Shown piece by piece: positions 1 through 8,162 of a stretch of 64,000 nucleotides of DNA. The DNA comes from Cyclobacteriaceae bacterium. Its GTDB lineage: Bacteria > Bacteroidota > Bacteroidia > Cytophagales > Cyclobacteriaceae. The notes below the pieces were generated by a model, which had not been told where the DNA came from, made no database searches, and saw nothing but the letters and a program-made list of their open reading frames with translations. Position 1 is the first letter of the stretch, and every line of letters starts with the position of its first letter. Made by a program: the position numbers and the translations under genes. The stretch is from the NCBI GenBank assembly GCA_016786495.1, contig JAEUUJ010000015.1, forward strand, positions 1 through 64,000, in the 5' to 3' direction.

Positions 1-97
1 CTTTCTTCAAAACCTTCACGAATTTCTCGACAGTATCCTTCATCTGATCATCAGACAAAACGGGATTCAAAATGAATACTGTCTCGTAGTTTTTCAT
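1..97 (-). CDS. rpsF: 30S ribosomal protein bS6, N-terminal part (cut by window edge)
   Basis: The minus-strand reading from the ATG at 97 begins [20 protein letters not shown], the typical opening of ribosomal protein bS6 (first beta strand, then an acidic loop). Only 32 residues are inside the window; the gene continues to the left. bS6 is a small-subunit protein that binds 16S rRNA together with bS18. A well-formed Bacteroidota promoter lies just upstream (128-158), so this gene heads its transcription unit, probably followed by rpsR and rplI outside the window. The family call rests on the N-terminus alone. Confidence 0.85.
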   Translation of the reverse strand, partial: MKNYETVFILNPVLSDDQMKDTVEKFVKVLKK

Positions 98-127
98 GGG
101 TTTAACAATTGTTTTTAAAATGAGGTG

Positions 128-158
128 CAAAAATAGGGAAATCGGGTGAAATCAGCAA
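128..158 (-). promoter_or_regulatory. Bacteroidota-type promoter for rpsF
   Basis: On the minus strand TTG (158-156), a 20-base spacer and TATTTTTG (135-128) match the TTG-N17-23-TAnnTTTG consensus of the Bacteroidota housekeeping sigma factor. Transcription would start near 122-124, leaving a leader of about 25 bases before the rpsF ATG at 97. Confidence 0.7.
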
Positions 159-347
159 CATTTTCCGAAATCAAACCTGAATGTCAATTCGCTGTAAGTC
201 AAGGCATTGCAAGGCTTAATGTTACCTTTTTGCTATTGCAGTGCATTTACCGGTAAAATAATGCTAACACGCAAAAAGCCGGAAATTGATTAATATTGGC
301 CTTTTAAAGGCGTAAAAACACGATCTGAACGACTCTAAACCACTACA

Positions 348-1403
348 ATGACCTACATTATCAGCGGAATCCAGCAGGTTGGAATCGGGGTTACCGATGC
401 GGAAAACGCCTGGACCTGGTACCGGAAGCATTTCGATATGGACGTGCCCGTTTTCAAGGACGCGGCCGAAGCCAAACTGATGACCCGGTATACTTCCGGG
501 AAAGTAGAGAGTCGGTACGCCATTCTCGCCCTCAACATGAGCGGGGGCGGTGGTTTTGAGATCTGGCAATACACCAGCAAGGTGCCGTTAAAAGCAGAGT
601 TCGATATTGTATTGGGCGACACCGGCATCTACGCGACAAAAATCAAATCCCGCGCGGTAGAAGAGAAGTACCATGAACTTAAAGCGAAAGGTGCCAACAT
701 CGTTAGCCCGCTCGCGCAAGCACCCGATGGCCGCAAGCATTTTTTCTTAACCGATCCGTATGGCAATCTGTTCGAGATTGTAGAAAGTACCAGTTGGTTT
801 AAGCTTGGTAAAAGCAAGAATGGCGGAGTCTCCGGTTGTGTGATGGGTGTTTCTGACATGGACAAAGCTATTCCGCTGTATCGCGATGTGCTGGGTTACA
901 CCGTTGTGTACGATACAACGGAAGTGTTCGCGGATTTCAAAGGCCTGCCGGGCGGTGAAGATAAATACAGACGCGTTCTCCTTCGCGGAACCAAAAGCGG
1001 GAAGGGAAACTTCGGTCGCCTGCTCGGAGCAACCGAAATTGAACTTGTTCAGGTTTTTGGACGCACGCCACGAAAAATATTTGGCCACCGTAACTGGGGT
1101 GATCTTGGGTTCATTCACCTGTGTTTCGATGTTAACGGAATGAAAGAACTCGCCAGGAAAGCTGAAGCTTCAGGTTTTCCGTTTACCGTTGATAGCAGCA
1201 CCTCGTTCGATATGGGAAAAGCCGCAGGGCAATTCACGTACATCGAAGACCCGGACGGGACATTGATTGAATTTGTTGAAACACACAAGATTCCAATCTT
1301 CGAGAAAATCGGCTGGTACCTGAGTCTCAAGAAACGCAACCCCGAGAAGCCACTTCCAAACTGGATGGTTGGTATGCTTTCGCTGAACCGGGTGAAGGAC
1401 TAA
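348..1403 (+). CDS. VOC (glyoxalase/dioxygenase superfamily) protein with two VOC modules
   Basis: 351 residues. The first half opens with ISGIQQVGIGVTDAENAWTW and ends with DPYGNLFEIVE; the second has VMGVSDMDKAIPLYRDVLGY and ends with DPDGTLIEFVE. These are the two metal-ligand-bearing VOC modules, as in two-domain extradiol dioxygenase or glyoxalase I relatives. VOC proteins bind a divalent metal through His/Glu residues and act on small organic substrates; the substrate cannot be read here. The C-terminal 40 residues are basic and lie outside the fold. It is a single gene, divergent from rpsF and convergent with the next gene. No perfect promoter was seen in 160-347. No signal peptide, so probably cytoplasmic. 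Confidence 0.75.
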   Translation: MTYIISGIQQVGIGVTDAENAWTWYRKHFDMDVPVFKDAAEAKLMTRYTSGKVESRYAILALNMSGGGGFEIWQYTSKVPLKAEFDIVLGDTGIYATKIKSRAVEEKYHELKAKGANIVSPLAQAPDGRKHFFLTDPYGNLFEIVESTSWFKLGKSKNGGVSGCVMGVSDMDKAIPLYRDVLGYTVVYDTTEVFADFKGLPGGEDKYRRVLLRGTKSGKGNFGRLLGATEIELVQVFGRTPRKIFGHRNWGDLGFIHLCFDVNGMKELARKAEASGFPFTVDSSTSFDMGKAAGQFTYIEDPDGTLIEFVETHKIPIFEKIGWYLSLKKRNPEKPLPNWMVGMLSLNRVKD

Positions 1404-1445
1404 GTCCGTTATCCCGGGAAACTGCCGGGCACTATCAACAGATAA

Positions 1446-2372
1446 CTACTTCACGTCAAACTTTCCGGAGCCGATCTTGTAGTCTTCGCAATAGATCTCA
1501 AGCACGTATGATCCTGAGGCATACTCAGAACCTTTTTCATACAAATAGGTGAGCTTTTGCTTCGTATTATCAAACAGGATTTCCTGCGATGCGGTATAAA
1601 ATTCTTCTTTGCCGTTGTAGATAAACGTGCCCGACCCGCGCGACACGTCAAACAGCACCTGGTTGTTCTGATCGATGATGCGGATCATGATCTTTTTCCC
1701 TTCGATCGGAGCAACGTTGTTTTCTGCCAGGTTGAATTCCACTTTAAGCTTCTCGAGCTGACGGTTTTTAAAAGGTGATTCGCGTTCCTTGCCTTTGTCG
1801 TTCACCGCTTTAATAGAGATGTTCTCCGCCTTAAGTTGCGATGCGATGCTCACTTTTGTAGCGAGTTCATCTTTGGTTTGAGCCAGGCGGTTAATGGAGT
1901 CACCGAGCTGATTTTTTTGTGTTTTCAGTGTGGTATTCTCAGAAAGCAGTTCTTTATTAACCGACTTTAACCGATCAAGTTCTTCGTCTTTCAGTTTTAA
2001 TAGTTGCTCATAGCCTTCCACGCGGTCTTTCAGTTCTTTAATCACCTGACCGTTGGCTCTGCGCGAACGTTTCAATTCTGATTCAATTTCTGCTTTAGCC
2101 TTCTGGAGTTCGGAAACATCTCCGCCCAACTTTTGGATCTCGGTGATTTTCTGGTCGAGTTCCACCTTAATGCTATTCAGTTGCTGAAGTGTGGAGGCAA
2201 GTTCCTGTTCGGTGGAGGCGATGGTGGTTTCTGCGGCCTGTTTGTCTTTATGATCCAGATACATCTTCACGAACTGAACCAGGATCACGATCGACAGAAT
2301 CGTAATAATGATAACGCTCTTATTATTCTTTTTGGGAGCCGGGGCGGCCGTGGGGGTTGTAGTTTCGCTCAT
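1446..2372 (-). CDS. Membrane-anchored coiled-coil protein of unknown function
   Basis: 308 residues. A short cytoplasmic, Ala/Pro/Thr-rich N-terminus is followed by one transmembrane helix (about residues 19-38, VIIITILSIVILVQFVKMYL). A long heptad-rich coiled coil then runs to about residue 185 (many E/K/L/Q). The C-terminal region of about 110 residues looks beta-rich (for example VLFDVSRGSGTFIYNGKEEF). I recognise no named family. The architecture suggests a protein reaching into the periplasm or lying along the inner membrane, possibly oligomeric. Its own promoter sits at 2392-2422, inside the end of the upstream methyltransferase gene, so it can be expressed independently. Confidence 0.7.
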   Translation of the reverse strand: MSETTTPTAAPAPKKNNKSVIIITILSIVILVQFVKMYLDHKDKQAAETTIASTEQELASTLQQLNSIKVELDQKITEIQKLGGDVSELQKAKAEIESELKRSRRANGQVIKELKDRVEGYEQLLKLKDEELDRLKSVNKELLSENTTLKTQKNQLGDSINRLAQTKDELATKVSIASQLKAENISIKAVNDKGKERESPFKNRQLEKLKVEFNLAENNVAPIEGKKIMIRIIDQNNQVLFDVSRGSGTFIYNGKEEFYTASQEILFDNTKQKLTYLYEKGSEYASGSYVLEIYCEDYKIGSGKFDVK

Positions 2373-2391
2373 ACCAGGTTTGCTAAAAATT

Positions 2392-2422
2392 CAAAATTAC
2401 GGGTTCCGGCTGCCTAATGCAA
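2392..2422 (-). promoter_or_regulatory. Promoter for the coiled-coil membrane protein
   Basis: Minus-strand TTG (2422-2420), 20-base spacer, TAATTTTG (2399-2392) fits TTG-N17-23-TAnnTTTG. The predicted start, near 2387, is about 15 bases before the ATG at 2372. The -33 box lies inside the last codons of the methyltransferase gene. Confidence 0.6.
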
Positions 2423-3202
2423 CACGTTAAACTGCAACACAACGTGTTGTTTGGTAAGTGATGGATCAAAAAATAAAATCCCGCACCGGTAAAGATCAAG
2501 GCTGGTATGGACCAGGCTGTGTGCACAGATTTCTTTCCAGGCACTGTCCATGCCTGGACTGGCGTGAATGTCGTCAATCACCATGATGCTTTTGTGGTGC
2601 ACCTTCATCAGTAATTCGTCAAAGTACTTTTTCGTGGCTTCGTATTGGTGATTGGCATCGATAAATGCAAAATCAATTTTGGGCAACCGGGAAAGCGTGG
2701 AGTAAAGTGTACTGTCGATATTACCCTTGATCAATTCAATATTTTTAGCGGAAGCAAAACGAAATGTGTCTTCCGCTACTTCCGCAATTGTGGCGGACCC
2801 TTCAAAAGTATACACGCGCGCGTTTTCGGTTCGTGCCAGATAAAGAGTGTTCAGTCCGAATGAGGTGCCGAGCTCGACAATTGTTTTCGCTTTGGTGTAT
2901 TCAGCCAGGCGGTTGTAAAGCGATGAAAACCGGATGTTGCTCAGACTTGTTTCCGCGATATCGCTGATTTTTCGTTTACCGTCCGAGAAGTGCTTTGATC
3001 CGGAGCCCAGTTCCTGCACCTCTATTTCGCGGTGTGTTTTTAACAGGTCTATACGAAGTTTTTCAATTTCCAGATCAGGCGTTGGTTCAACGTTGATCGT
3101 TTTGGTATACAAGTCGTACAAAAAAGGCGAGTGCAGCGAATGCTCGTTGACTGAATCAAGCCAGTAGTTGAGATACGTCTTTACCTGGAAGAAATCGGCC
3201 AC
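2414..3202 (-). CDS. Class I SAM-dependent methyltransferase
   Basis: 262 residues. The Rossmann core shows motif I as TIVELGTSFGLNTLYLA and the acidic strand-2 end as VYTFEGS. A later strand reads IDFAFIDANHQYEATKKYF, as in the O-methyltransferase/class I MTase group. The N-terminus contains NEHSLHSPFLYDLYTK, a stretch I associate with Bacteroidota members of this family. The substrate cannot be inferred. The gene is read leftward toward the coiled-coil gene and separated from apaG by 76 AT-rich bases with no clear terminator. Confidence 0.75.
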   Translation of the reverse strand: MADFFQVKTYLNYWLDSVNEHSLHSPFLYDLYTKTINVEPTPDLEIEKLRIDLLKTHREIEVQELGSGSKHFSDGKRKISDIAETSLSNIRFSSLYNRLAEYTKAKTIVELGTSFGLNTLYLARTENARVYTFEGSATIAEVAEDTFRFASAKNIELIKGNIDSTLYSTLSRLPKIDFAFIDANHQYEATKKYFDELLMKVHHKSIMVIDDIHASPGMDSAWKEICAHSLVHTSLDLYRCGILFFDPSLTKQHVVLQFNVLH

Positions 3203-3278
3203 AGCGTGAGGTTAGATTTACGATTTACGATTTTAGGGTTAAAATTTTTCTAAAATCTAAAAGTTAAAATCTAAACGA

Positions 3279-3665
3279 TTAGTTGAGCCGGAGAGGGGCA
3301 ATCATGGTGAATTCCGGAATGATTACCTGCAGGGGGGTACCGTCAATGATACGCTCCATCGTATACGTACCGGTCATTTTACCGATTCCGGATTTCAGGT
3401 TGCAACCCGAAACGTACTGGTGCGATTGCCCGGGTTCCAGCACAGGCTGTTGACCAACCACACCTTCGCCTTCTACCTCGCGCATTAAGAAACCGGCATC
3501 ATGGATATGCCAGTGCCTGCGCTTCAACTGAATCGTATATTCGCTTTGGTTTTCGATTGTGATTCGATACGTAAAGACAAAATGGTACTGGCTCGGGCTT
3601 GAATAAGCCGGCTGATATTCAGTCTCCACAGTCACTTTTACCCCTTGTGTTATCTCGGTTACCAT
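3279..3665 (-). CDS. apaG: ApaG domain protein
   Basis: 128 residues from the ATG at 3665, beginning MVTEITQGVKVTVETEYQPA. Family signatures are the FTYRITIENQSEYTIQLKRR strand pair, HWHIHDA, EVEGEGVVGQQPVLEPGQ and the Gly-rich turn FMREVEGEGV-like region. ApaG is a fibronectin-III-like beta sandwich linked in enterobacteria to Co2+ tolerance and Mg2+ efflux; its molecular role is not settled. An in-frame ATG at 3698 would add 11 residues, but those codons coincide with a good promoter, so 3665 is preferred. This implies a transcript with almost no leader. Confidence 0.88.
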   Translation of the reverse strand: MVTEITQGVKVTVETEYQPAYSSPSQYHFVFTYRITIENQSEYTIQLKRRHWHIHDAGFLMREVEGEGVVGQQPVLEPGQSHQYVSGCNLKSGIGKMTGTYTMERIIDGTPLQVIIPEFTMIAPLRLN

Positions 3666-3670
3666 CTGGC

Positions 3671-3699
3671 CAAAAATATTAAATTTTTGGAATTTCAAA
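3671..3699 (-). promoter_or_regulatory. Promoter abutting the apaG start codon
   Basis: Minus-strand TTTG (3699-3696), 17-base spacer, TATTTTTG (3678-3671) fits the Bacteroidota consensus. Only five bases separate the -7 box from the apaG ATG, so transcription should start at or within a few bases of the start codon. Confidence 0.6.
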
Positions 3700-3741
3700 C
3701 TTTAATTTAAAAGTCCTTTCTTACCCCAAAAAACAGCCTAA

Positions 3742-4404
3742 ATGGACGTAAAAATCGCGATTTCGTGGAAATCACAACTCGAAGAAGAATTTCAAAAGCC
3801 TTATTTTGAACAACTTATCGGGTTCGTGAAATCGGAGTACCAGGCCCACACCGTGTACCCACCGGGAAAGGAGATTTTCCGGGCTTTTGACGAATGTGAT
3901 TTTGCAAACGTTAAAGTGGTGATTCTGGGGCAGGACCCCTACCACGGCCCCGGGCAGGCAAACGGGCTGTGTTTCTCGGTACATGAGGGTGTGCGTGTGC
4001 CTCCCTCACTGGTGAACATTTTTAAGGAAATTAAAACCGACCTCGGAAAGCCAGTTCCGGCATCGGGCGAACTCGAACGCTGGGCGGAGCAGGGTGTGTT
4101 ACTGTTGAACGCCACGTTAACCGTTCGGGCTGCCTCACCGGGTTCACATCAAAACAAAGGCTGGGAAACATTTACCGATGCAATAATCAAGAAGATATCC
4201 GACGAAAAGCAGCATGTAGTGTTTCTGCTTTGGGGTGCGTATGCGCAGAAGAAGGGGGAGGTTATCGATCGTGCAAAACACCTGGTACTCATGTCGGCGC
4301 ACCCGTCACCCTTTTCAGCCGACCGGGGTTTTTTTGGATGCAAACATTTCAGCAAAGCAAATGCTTATCTGAAGAGCAAGGGTTTGAAAGAGATTGATTG
4401 GTAA
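3742..4404 (+). CDS. ung: Uracil-DNA glycosylase (family 1)
   Basis: 220 residues, normal for the family. The catalytic motif GQDPYHGPGQANGLCFSV carries the water-activating Asp65 and His68. The Leu-loop HPSPFSADRGFFGC carries His187 and the minor-groove probe region, and LLLNATLTV supplies the uracil-recognition Asn. The enzyme removes uracil from DNA after cytosine deamination or dUTP misincorporation and starts base excision repair in the cytoplasm. It is transcribed divergently from apaG with 76 bases between start codons, and is convergent with lepB. No unusual changes in the active site. Confidence 0.96.
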   Translation: MDVKIAISWKSQLEEEFQKPYFEQLIGFVKSEYQAHTVYPPGKEIFRAFDECDFANVKVVILGQDPYHGPGQANGLCFSVHEGVRVPPSLVNIFKEIKTDLGKPVPASGELERWAEQGVLLLNATLTVRAASPGSHQNKGWETFTDAIIKKISDEKQHVVFLLWGAYAQKKGEVIDRAKHLVLMSAHPSPFSADRGFFGCKHFSKANAYLKSKGLKEIDW

Positions 4405-4413
4405 AAACATGAG

Positions 4414-4458
4414 TCGTTATTAGCTAATCGTGTTACGCTTACGATCAACTAATAACGA
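4414..4458. other. Inverted repeat between convergent ung and lepB
   Basis: A 10-bp inverted repeat (TCGTTATTAG at 4414-4423 and CTAATAACGA at 4449-4458) encloses a second short repeat (ATCGT ... ACGAT). It sits exactly between the stop codons of two convergent genes but has no U-tract on either side. It may be a Rho-independent-like barrier or a folded RNA end. Confidence 0.45.
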
Positions 4459-4465
4459 GTAATTG

Positions 4466-5884
4466 TTAACGAATCAGATTAAAGAATCTGCTCCACCGGA
4501 TACCTCCGCGATCGCGATCAATCGAAAGCCAGATGAAGAATCCTTTTCCAACGATGTGATCTTCCGGTACGAAACCCCAGTAACGTGAATCGAGTGAATT
4601 GTGACGGTTATCACCCATCATGAAGTAGTAATTCTGACGGAAAGTATAGCTTGTAACCTCTTTGCCGTCAATGAATAGTTTTCCTCCTTTGATCGATGCG
4701 TCCTCATTATGATCGTGGTCGGTAATCGTGCTTCCGTAGAGTGCAAGTGTTGAATCGCTTAGCTGAATAGTCCAGCCCGCTTTCGGGATCGTTAACTTGC
4801 CAAAGTTATCGCCTGTCCATTTGAATAAAGGCGAGTGCGGGAACGTTTCACTTTCCTGCTTGATCAATTCGATGCTTACGATGTAGGGCAGCTTCCGCAT
4901 TTCGGATACCACGTCATCCGTAAGATACATCTGATACAAGGCATGGTTAGCTTTCGTTTTACTGAGCAGCTGTACATCATCACCTGCCAGGTCAAACTTG
5001 TCCAGGTTGCGTTCGTTAATTTCGTCTTTCGAAGTCACCAGGTAACTGTACTGCATGCCGGGATGATTTTCAACTATCTCTCCGCTGGCGTAAACCTGAC
5101 GGTCCCTAATTTCCAGTACATCGCCCGGTAAGCCTACACAGCGTTTGATGTAGTTTGTCTTGAGATCTGTAGGATATTCTTTTCCACCGTTCTCTGAAAC
5201 GCCCGGAACGTTGAACACCACAACGTCTCCGCGTTTTACTTCGCTGATGCCCGGCAAACGGTATTGTGGAAGCTGGATCCACTCAACATATGAAGGAATT
5301 TCGGTGAACCAGATTTTTTGATGCGTGAGTGGAATTTGCAACGGTGTCTTTGGAGTACGTGTTCCATAATGAAACTTGCTAACAAAAAGAAAGTCGCCCA
5401 CCAGTAAAGAGTTCTCCATGGAAGGGGTGGGGATCGTGTACGCCTCCATAATCAACCAGCGAATCAATGTCGCGGCAACCACGGCAAAAACAATGGCATC
5501 CGCCCACTCCTGAACGGCAGTGCGTTTTACCGGAGGGAGGCTATCCAATTTGCCCCGGTACTTGATGGTGCTGTTAAACCCTAGCACCGGAAGGTAAATC
5601 GGTGCGATGAAGATCATCAGGATCTGGCTCCAGATACTTTCTTTTCCGAAACAACGCAACACGTTGAACATCAATACATACCAGGCAAAAATATTTACCA
5701 CGGGGATGATCAGGTAAACGATCCACCAGGCCGGTTTGCCTACAATGTCGACCGCGATTAAATATTCCGAATAAAACGGTATCAGCGATTTCCAGCCGGC
5801 AATGCCTGCTTTTTCAAAGAGTTTCCAATATCCGATCGTAATGCCGATCCGGAACAGAAGGAACGTAATAAGGACTGAGTTCAC
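4466..5884 (-). CDS. lepB: Signal peptidase I with N-terminal membrane module
   Basis: 472 residues. Catalytic Ser155 sits in YTIPTPSMENSLLVGDFLFV and the general base Lys247 in TNYIKRCVGLPGD; the C-terminal box is MGDNRHNSLDSRYWGFVPED. These are boxes B to E of S26 signal peptidases, which cleave Sec and Tat signal peptides at the outer face of the inner membrane. The first ~105 residues form three or four hydrophobic segments (including WWIVYLIIPVVNIFAWYVLM) resembling the DUF5684-like module fused to lepB in many Bacteroidota. A large insert of about 130 residues lies between Lys247 and box E. It is the last gene of the parA-parB-DUF5683-dapB-lepB group. Confidence 0.93.
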   Translation of the reverse strand: MNSVLITFLLFRIGITIGYWKLFEKAGIAGWKSLIPFYSEYLIAVDIVGKPAWWIVYLIIPVVNIFAWYVLMFNVLRCFGKESIWSQILMIFIAPIYLPVLGFNSTIKYRGKLDSLPPVKRTAVQEWADAIVFAVVAATLIRWLIMEAYTIPTPSMENSLLVGDFLFVSKFHYGTRTPKTPLQIPLTHQKIWFTEIPSYVEWIQLPQYRLPGISEVKRGDVVVFNVPGVSENGGKEYPTDLKTNYIKRCVGLPGDVLEIRDRQVYASGEIVENHPGMQYSYLVTSKDEINERNLDKFDLAGDDVQLLSKTKANHALYQMYLTDDVVSEMRKLPYIVSIELIKQESETFPHSPLFKWTGDNFGKLTIPKAGWTIQLSDSTLALYGSTITDHDHNEDASIKGGKLFIDGKEVTSYTFRQNYYFMMGDNRHNSLDSRYWGFVPEDHIVGKGFFIWLSIDRDRGGIRWSRFFNLIR

Positions 5885-5924
5885 GTGTGTAGAAATTTAA
5901 AAGCCTGCAAATAAAGTGATTAAA

Positions 5925-6629
5925 TCAGAATTTCAGGAAGTCATCCATCCCTAAAACGCCTTTTTTGCCCGGCAGCCATTCCGCCACCATGACGGCACCC
6001 CGCGCAAAACCCTCGCGCGAATGCGCTATATGTCGGATTTCGAGATCGTCAATTACAGACGAGTACTTGACAATGTGAGTACCCGGAACCTCGTCAACCC
6101 GGAATGAATTAATTGCGATATCATCCTTGCTCTCGGTGGCCTGTTTTGTCCAGTTTTTGCCGATCCCTTCGGCAATAAGTCCTTCTGCAAGGGTAATGGC
6201 TGTACCGCTCGGGGCATCTTTCTTTTCGGTGTGATGCGTTTCGTCAATACTGACCCGGTACTCGTTAAACGTTTTCATCATCGCGGCTAATTGCCGGTTC
6301 AGTCTGAACAAGATGTTTACCCCAACGCTATAGTTGGAGGCATAAAAAAAAGTACCGTTGAATTTTTTGGTTAGCGCGTCAACTTCATTTTTTCGGTCGA
6401 GCCAGCCCGTGGTGCCGCACGCCACCGGGATGTTGTTTTCGAGGCATGCCTTGATGTTGTTGAATGCCGCTTCCGGTTGCGAGAATTCGATTGCTACATC
6501 AGCGTTCGATGACGCAATAGCAGTAAAATTTTCCGCGTCTATCGTTCCGGCAATTACGTGTCCGCGATCTAATGCGATTTTTTCTATGGCCTTGCCCATT
6601 TTGCCATAGCCAAGCAATAATATTCTCAT
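5925..6629 (-). CDS. dapB: 4-hydroxy-tetrahydrodipicolinate reductase
   Basis: 234 residues. The N-terminal nucleotide-binding fold is MRILLLGYGKMGKAIEKIAL; the hinge ACGTTGW and the catalytic/substrate motif DETHHTEKKDAPSGTAITLA are diagnostic for DapB. The enzyme reduces dihydrodipicolinate with NAD(P)H in lysine and diaminopimelate synthesis and acts in the cytoplasm. At 234 residues it is shorter than the ~270-residue enterobacterial enzyme, as usual in Bacteroidota. Three bases separate it from the upstream DUF5683 gene, and it precedes lepB in a conserved gene order. Confidence 0.95.
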   Translation of the reverse strand: MRILLLGYGKMGKAIEKIALDRGHVIAGTIDAENFTAIASSNADVAIEFSQPEAAFNNIKACLENNIPVACGTTGWLDRKNEVDALTKKFNGTFFYASNYSVGVNILFRLNRQLAAMMKTFNEYRVSIDETHHTEKKDAPSGTAITLAEGLIAEGIGKNWTKQATESKDDIAINSFRVDEVPGTHIVKYSSVIDDLEIRHIAHSREGFARGAVMVAEWLPGKKGVLGMDDFLKF

Positions 6630-6632
6630 GGA

Positions 6633-7220
6633 TTAAAATTTAACAATCAAAGATATACCGGTTGTTCGTCCGGTGAGCATATCATTGTTCATGGTCGGTT
6701 GAATTTTTACCTGCAGGTTTGGATTAAGATCGAATTCCTTCAGGTGTGCGTCAACATGGGCATCGATCATTTGAAGCAGGTACATTCCTGCTGACAGGAT
6801 GATAAAGAAATCGCGTTCACGCCTGTACCGATTAACCACTGTTCGCAACGATTGCTCGTTCCAGTCCTGATTCCTGACTTTGATGGTAGATTCGCCAGAC
6901 TCGAGCAAGTCGAACAGCGCTCCCTTAAATTCCTTGTACCCGCTCTGGTAAAAGCTCACGCCATATCCGAAGCCAGCAAAGCCGCCATACACCAACGGAA
7001 GTTTCCAGTATTTTTTGTTGTAGACTTGTCCGAGGCCCGGAAGAATTGCAGCAAAAAGCAGCGCTTTGCGCGGATCGTACCGGCTCGCATACGAGGCAAT
7101 GGTAGCCGTATCGGATTTCAGGAATACTGTGTCGGAATCAAGTTCGCTGCGAAGACTGTCCTGCCCGTAGGCGGTCATGGAAAATCCAATAATCAGGCTG
7201 GCCAGTACAATCTTCTTCAT
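6633..7220 (-). CDS. DUF5683 membrane protein
   Basis: 195 residues. It has an N-terminal signal peptide (MKKIVLASLIIGFSMTAYGQ). The body contains PRKALLFAAILPGLGQVYNKKYWKLPLVYGG, a glycine-rich hydrophobic hairpin typical of DUF5683. A further hydrophobic stretch is ERDFFIILSAGMYLLQMIDAHVDAHL. The C-terminus ends in beta-like strands. The function is unknown. Its place between parB and dapB is a recurring order in Bacteroidota, which supports the assignment. Probably an envelope protein. Confidence 0.8.
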   Translation of the reverse strand: MKKIVLASLIIGFSMTAYGQDSLRSELDSDTVFLKSDTATIASYASRYDPRKALLFAAILPGLGQVYNKKYWKLPLVYGGFAGFGYGVSFYQSGYKEFKGALFDLLESGESTIKVRNQDWNEQSLRTVVNRYRRERDFFIILSAGMYLLQMIDAHVDAHLKEFDLNPNLQVKIQPTMNNDMLTGRTTGISLIVKF

Positions 7221-7247
7221 TCACCAATAATCTTAAGCGCGTGAACC

Positions 7248-8162
7248 TTACTGTATCTTTAAGATGTCCAAGATACGATTAAGGTCTTCGACTGACAAAA
7301 ACGGGATTTTGATTTCGCCTTTTTTGCCATCGCTCTTAATAACAATGCGAGTGCCAAAATGTGAAGAAAGCTTCGATTGTAACTGATTTATTTCACGGTT
7401 TGCAGGTGCTGCCGTGGTTGAGGTGCCCTTATCGGTTTTCCTGGCCGAAGCAAGTTCACGTACCAGTTCTTCAACCTTTCGTACCGAAAGATCTTCCTCC
7501 AGCGTTTTTTTGAAGATATAGAGCTGCTGGTCAGGGTTTTCTACATTGATGATTGCACGTGCATGACCCATCGAAATCCGGTTGTCGCGTACCGCTATCT
7601 GAATATCAGGCGGAAGCTTGAGCAGGCGCAGGTAGTTTGTTACCGTTGCGCGATTTTTTCCCACGCGATCACCAAGAGCTTCCTGGTTCAGGTTACATTC
7701 TGTAATCAATCGCTGATAGGATAAGGCAACTTCAATTGCATTGAGGTTTTCGCGCTGAATGTTTTCGATCAACGCCATCTCCAGCATCTGCTGATCATCA
7801 GCCGAGCGGATGTACGCGGGAACGCTTTTCAGTCCGGCCAGCTTGGAAGCCTGAAAGCGTCTTTCACCAGAGATCAACTGATATTGATCCTGGGCCAGTC
7901 TTCTTACGGTTATCGGCTGAATAATGCCATGCACTTTGATCGAATCAGCCAGTTCCTGCAACGCCTGCTGATCGAAATGCGTTCGCGGCTGGAACGGGTT
8001 AACTTCAATCTGGCTTAACGGAATCTCAAGTGTGCTCCCTGAAGTTGTGGGAGGCGCTACCACCGGCTTGACAACGGGCGGATCAATCTCCAGCCGGTCT
8101 TCGGTGTTACTGTCGCTCAGCAGCGCATTCAATCCTCTTCCCAGTGCTTTCTTCTTGCTCAT
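7248..8162 (-). CDS. parB: Chromosome partitioning protein ParB (CTP-dependent DNA clamp)
   Basis: 304 residues. It starts MSKKKALGRGLNALL, the ParA-stimulating N-terminus. The ParB/Srx CTP-binding domain includes the YQLISGERRFQASKLAG box and the MLEMALIENIQRENLNAIE helix. A helix-turn-helix (NQEALGDRVGKNRATVTNYL) reads parS. The C-terminal part carries the dimerisation region. ParB spreads from parS and acts with ParA in origin segregation. Its ATG overlaps the parA stop by four bases, so the two are translationally coupled. No canonical parS was found in the window. Confidence 0.95.
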   Translation of the reverse strand: MSKKKALGRGLNALLSDSNTEDRLEIDPPVVKPVVAPPTTSGSTLEIPLSQIEVNPFQPRTHFDQQALQELADSIKVHGIIQPITVRRLAQDQYQLISGERRFQASKLAGLKSVPAYIRSADDQQMLEMALIENIQRENLNAIEVALSYQRLITECNLNQEALGDRVGKNRATVTNYLRLLKLPPDIQIAVRDNRISMGHARAIINVENPDQQLYIFKKTLEEDLSVRKVEELVRELASARKTDKGTSTTAAPANREINQLQSKLSSHFGTRIVIKSDGKKGEIKIPFLSVEDLNRILDILKIQ

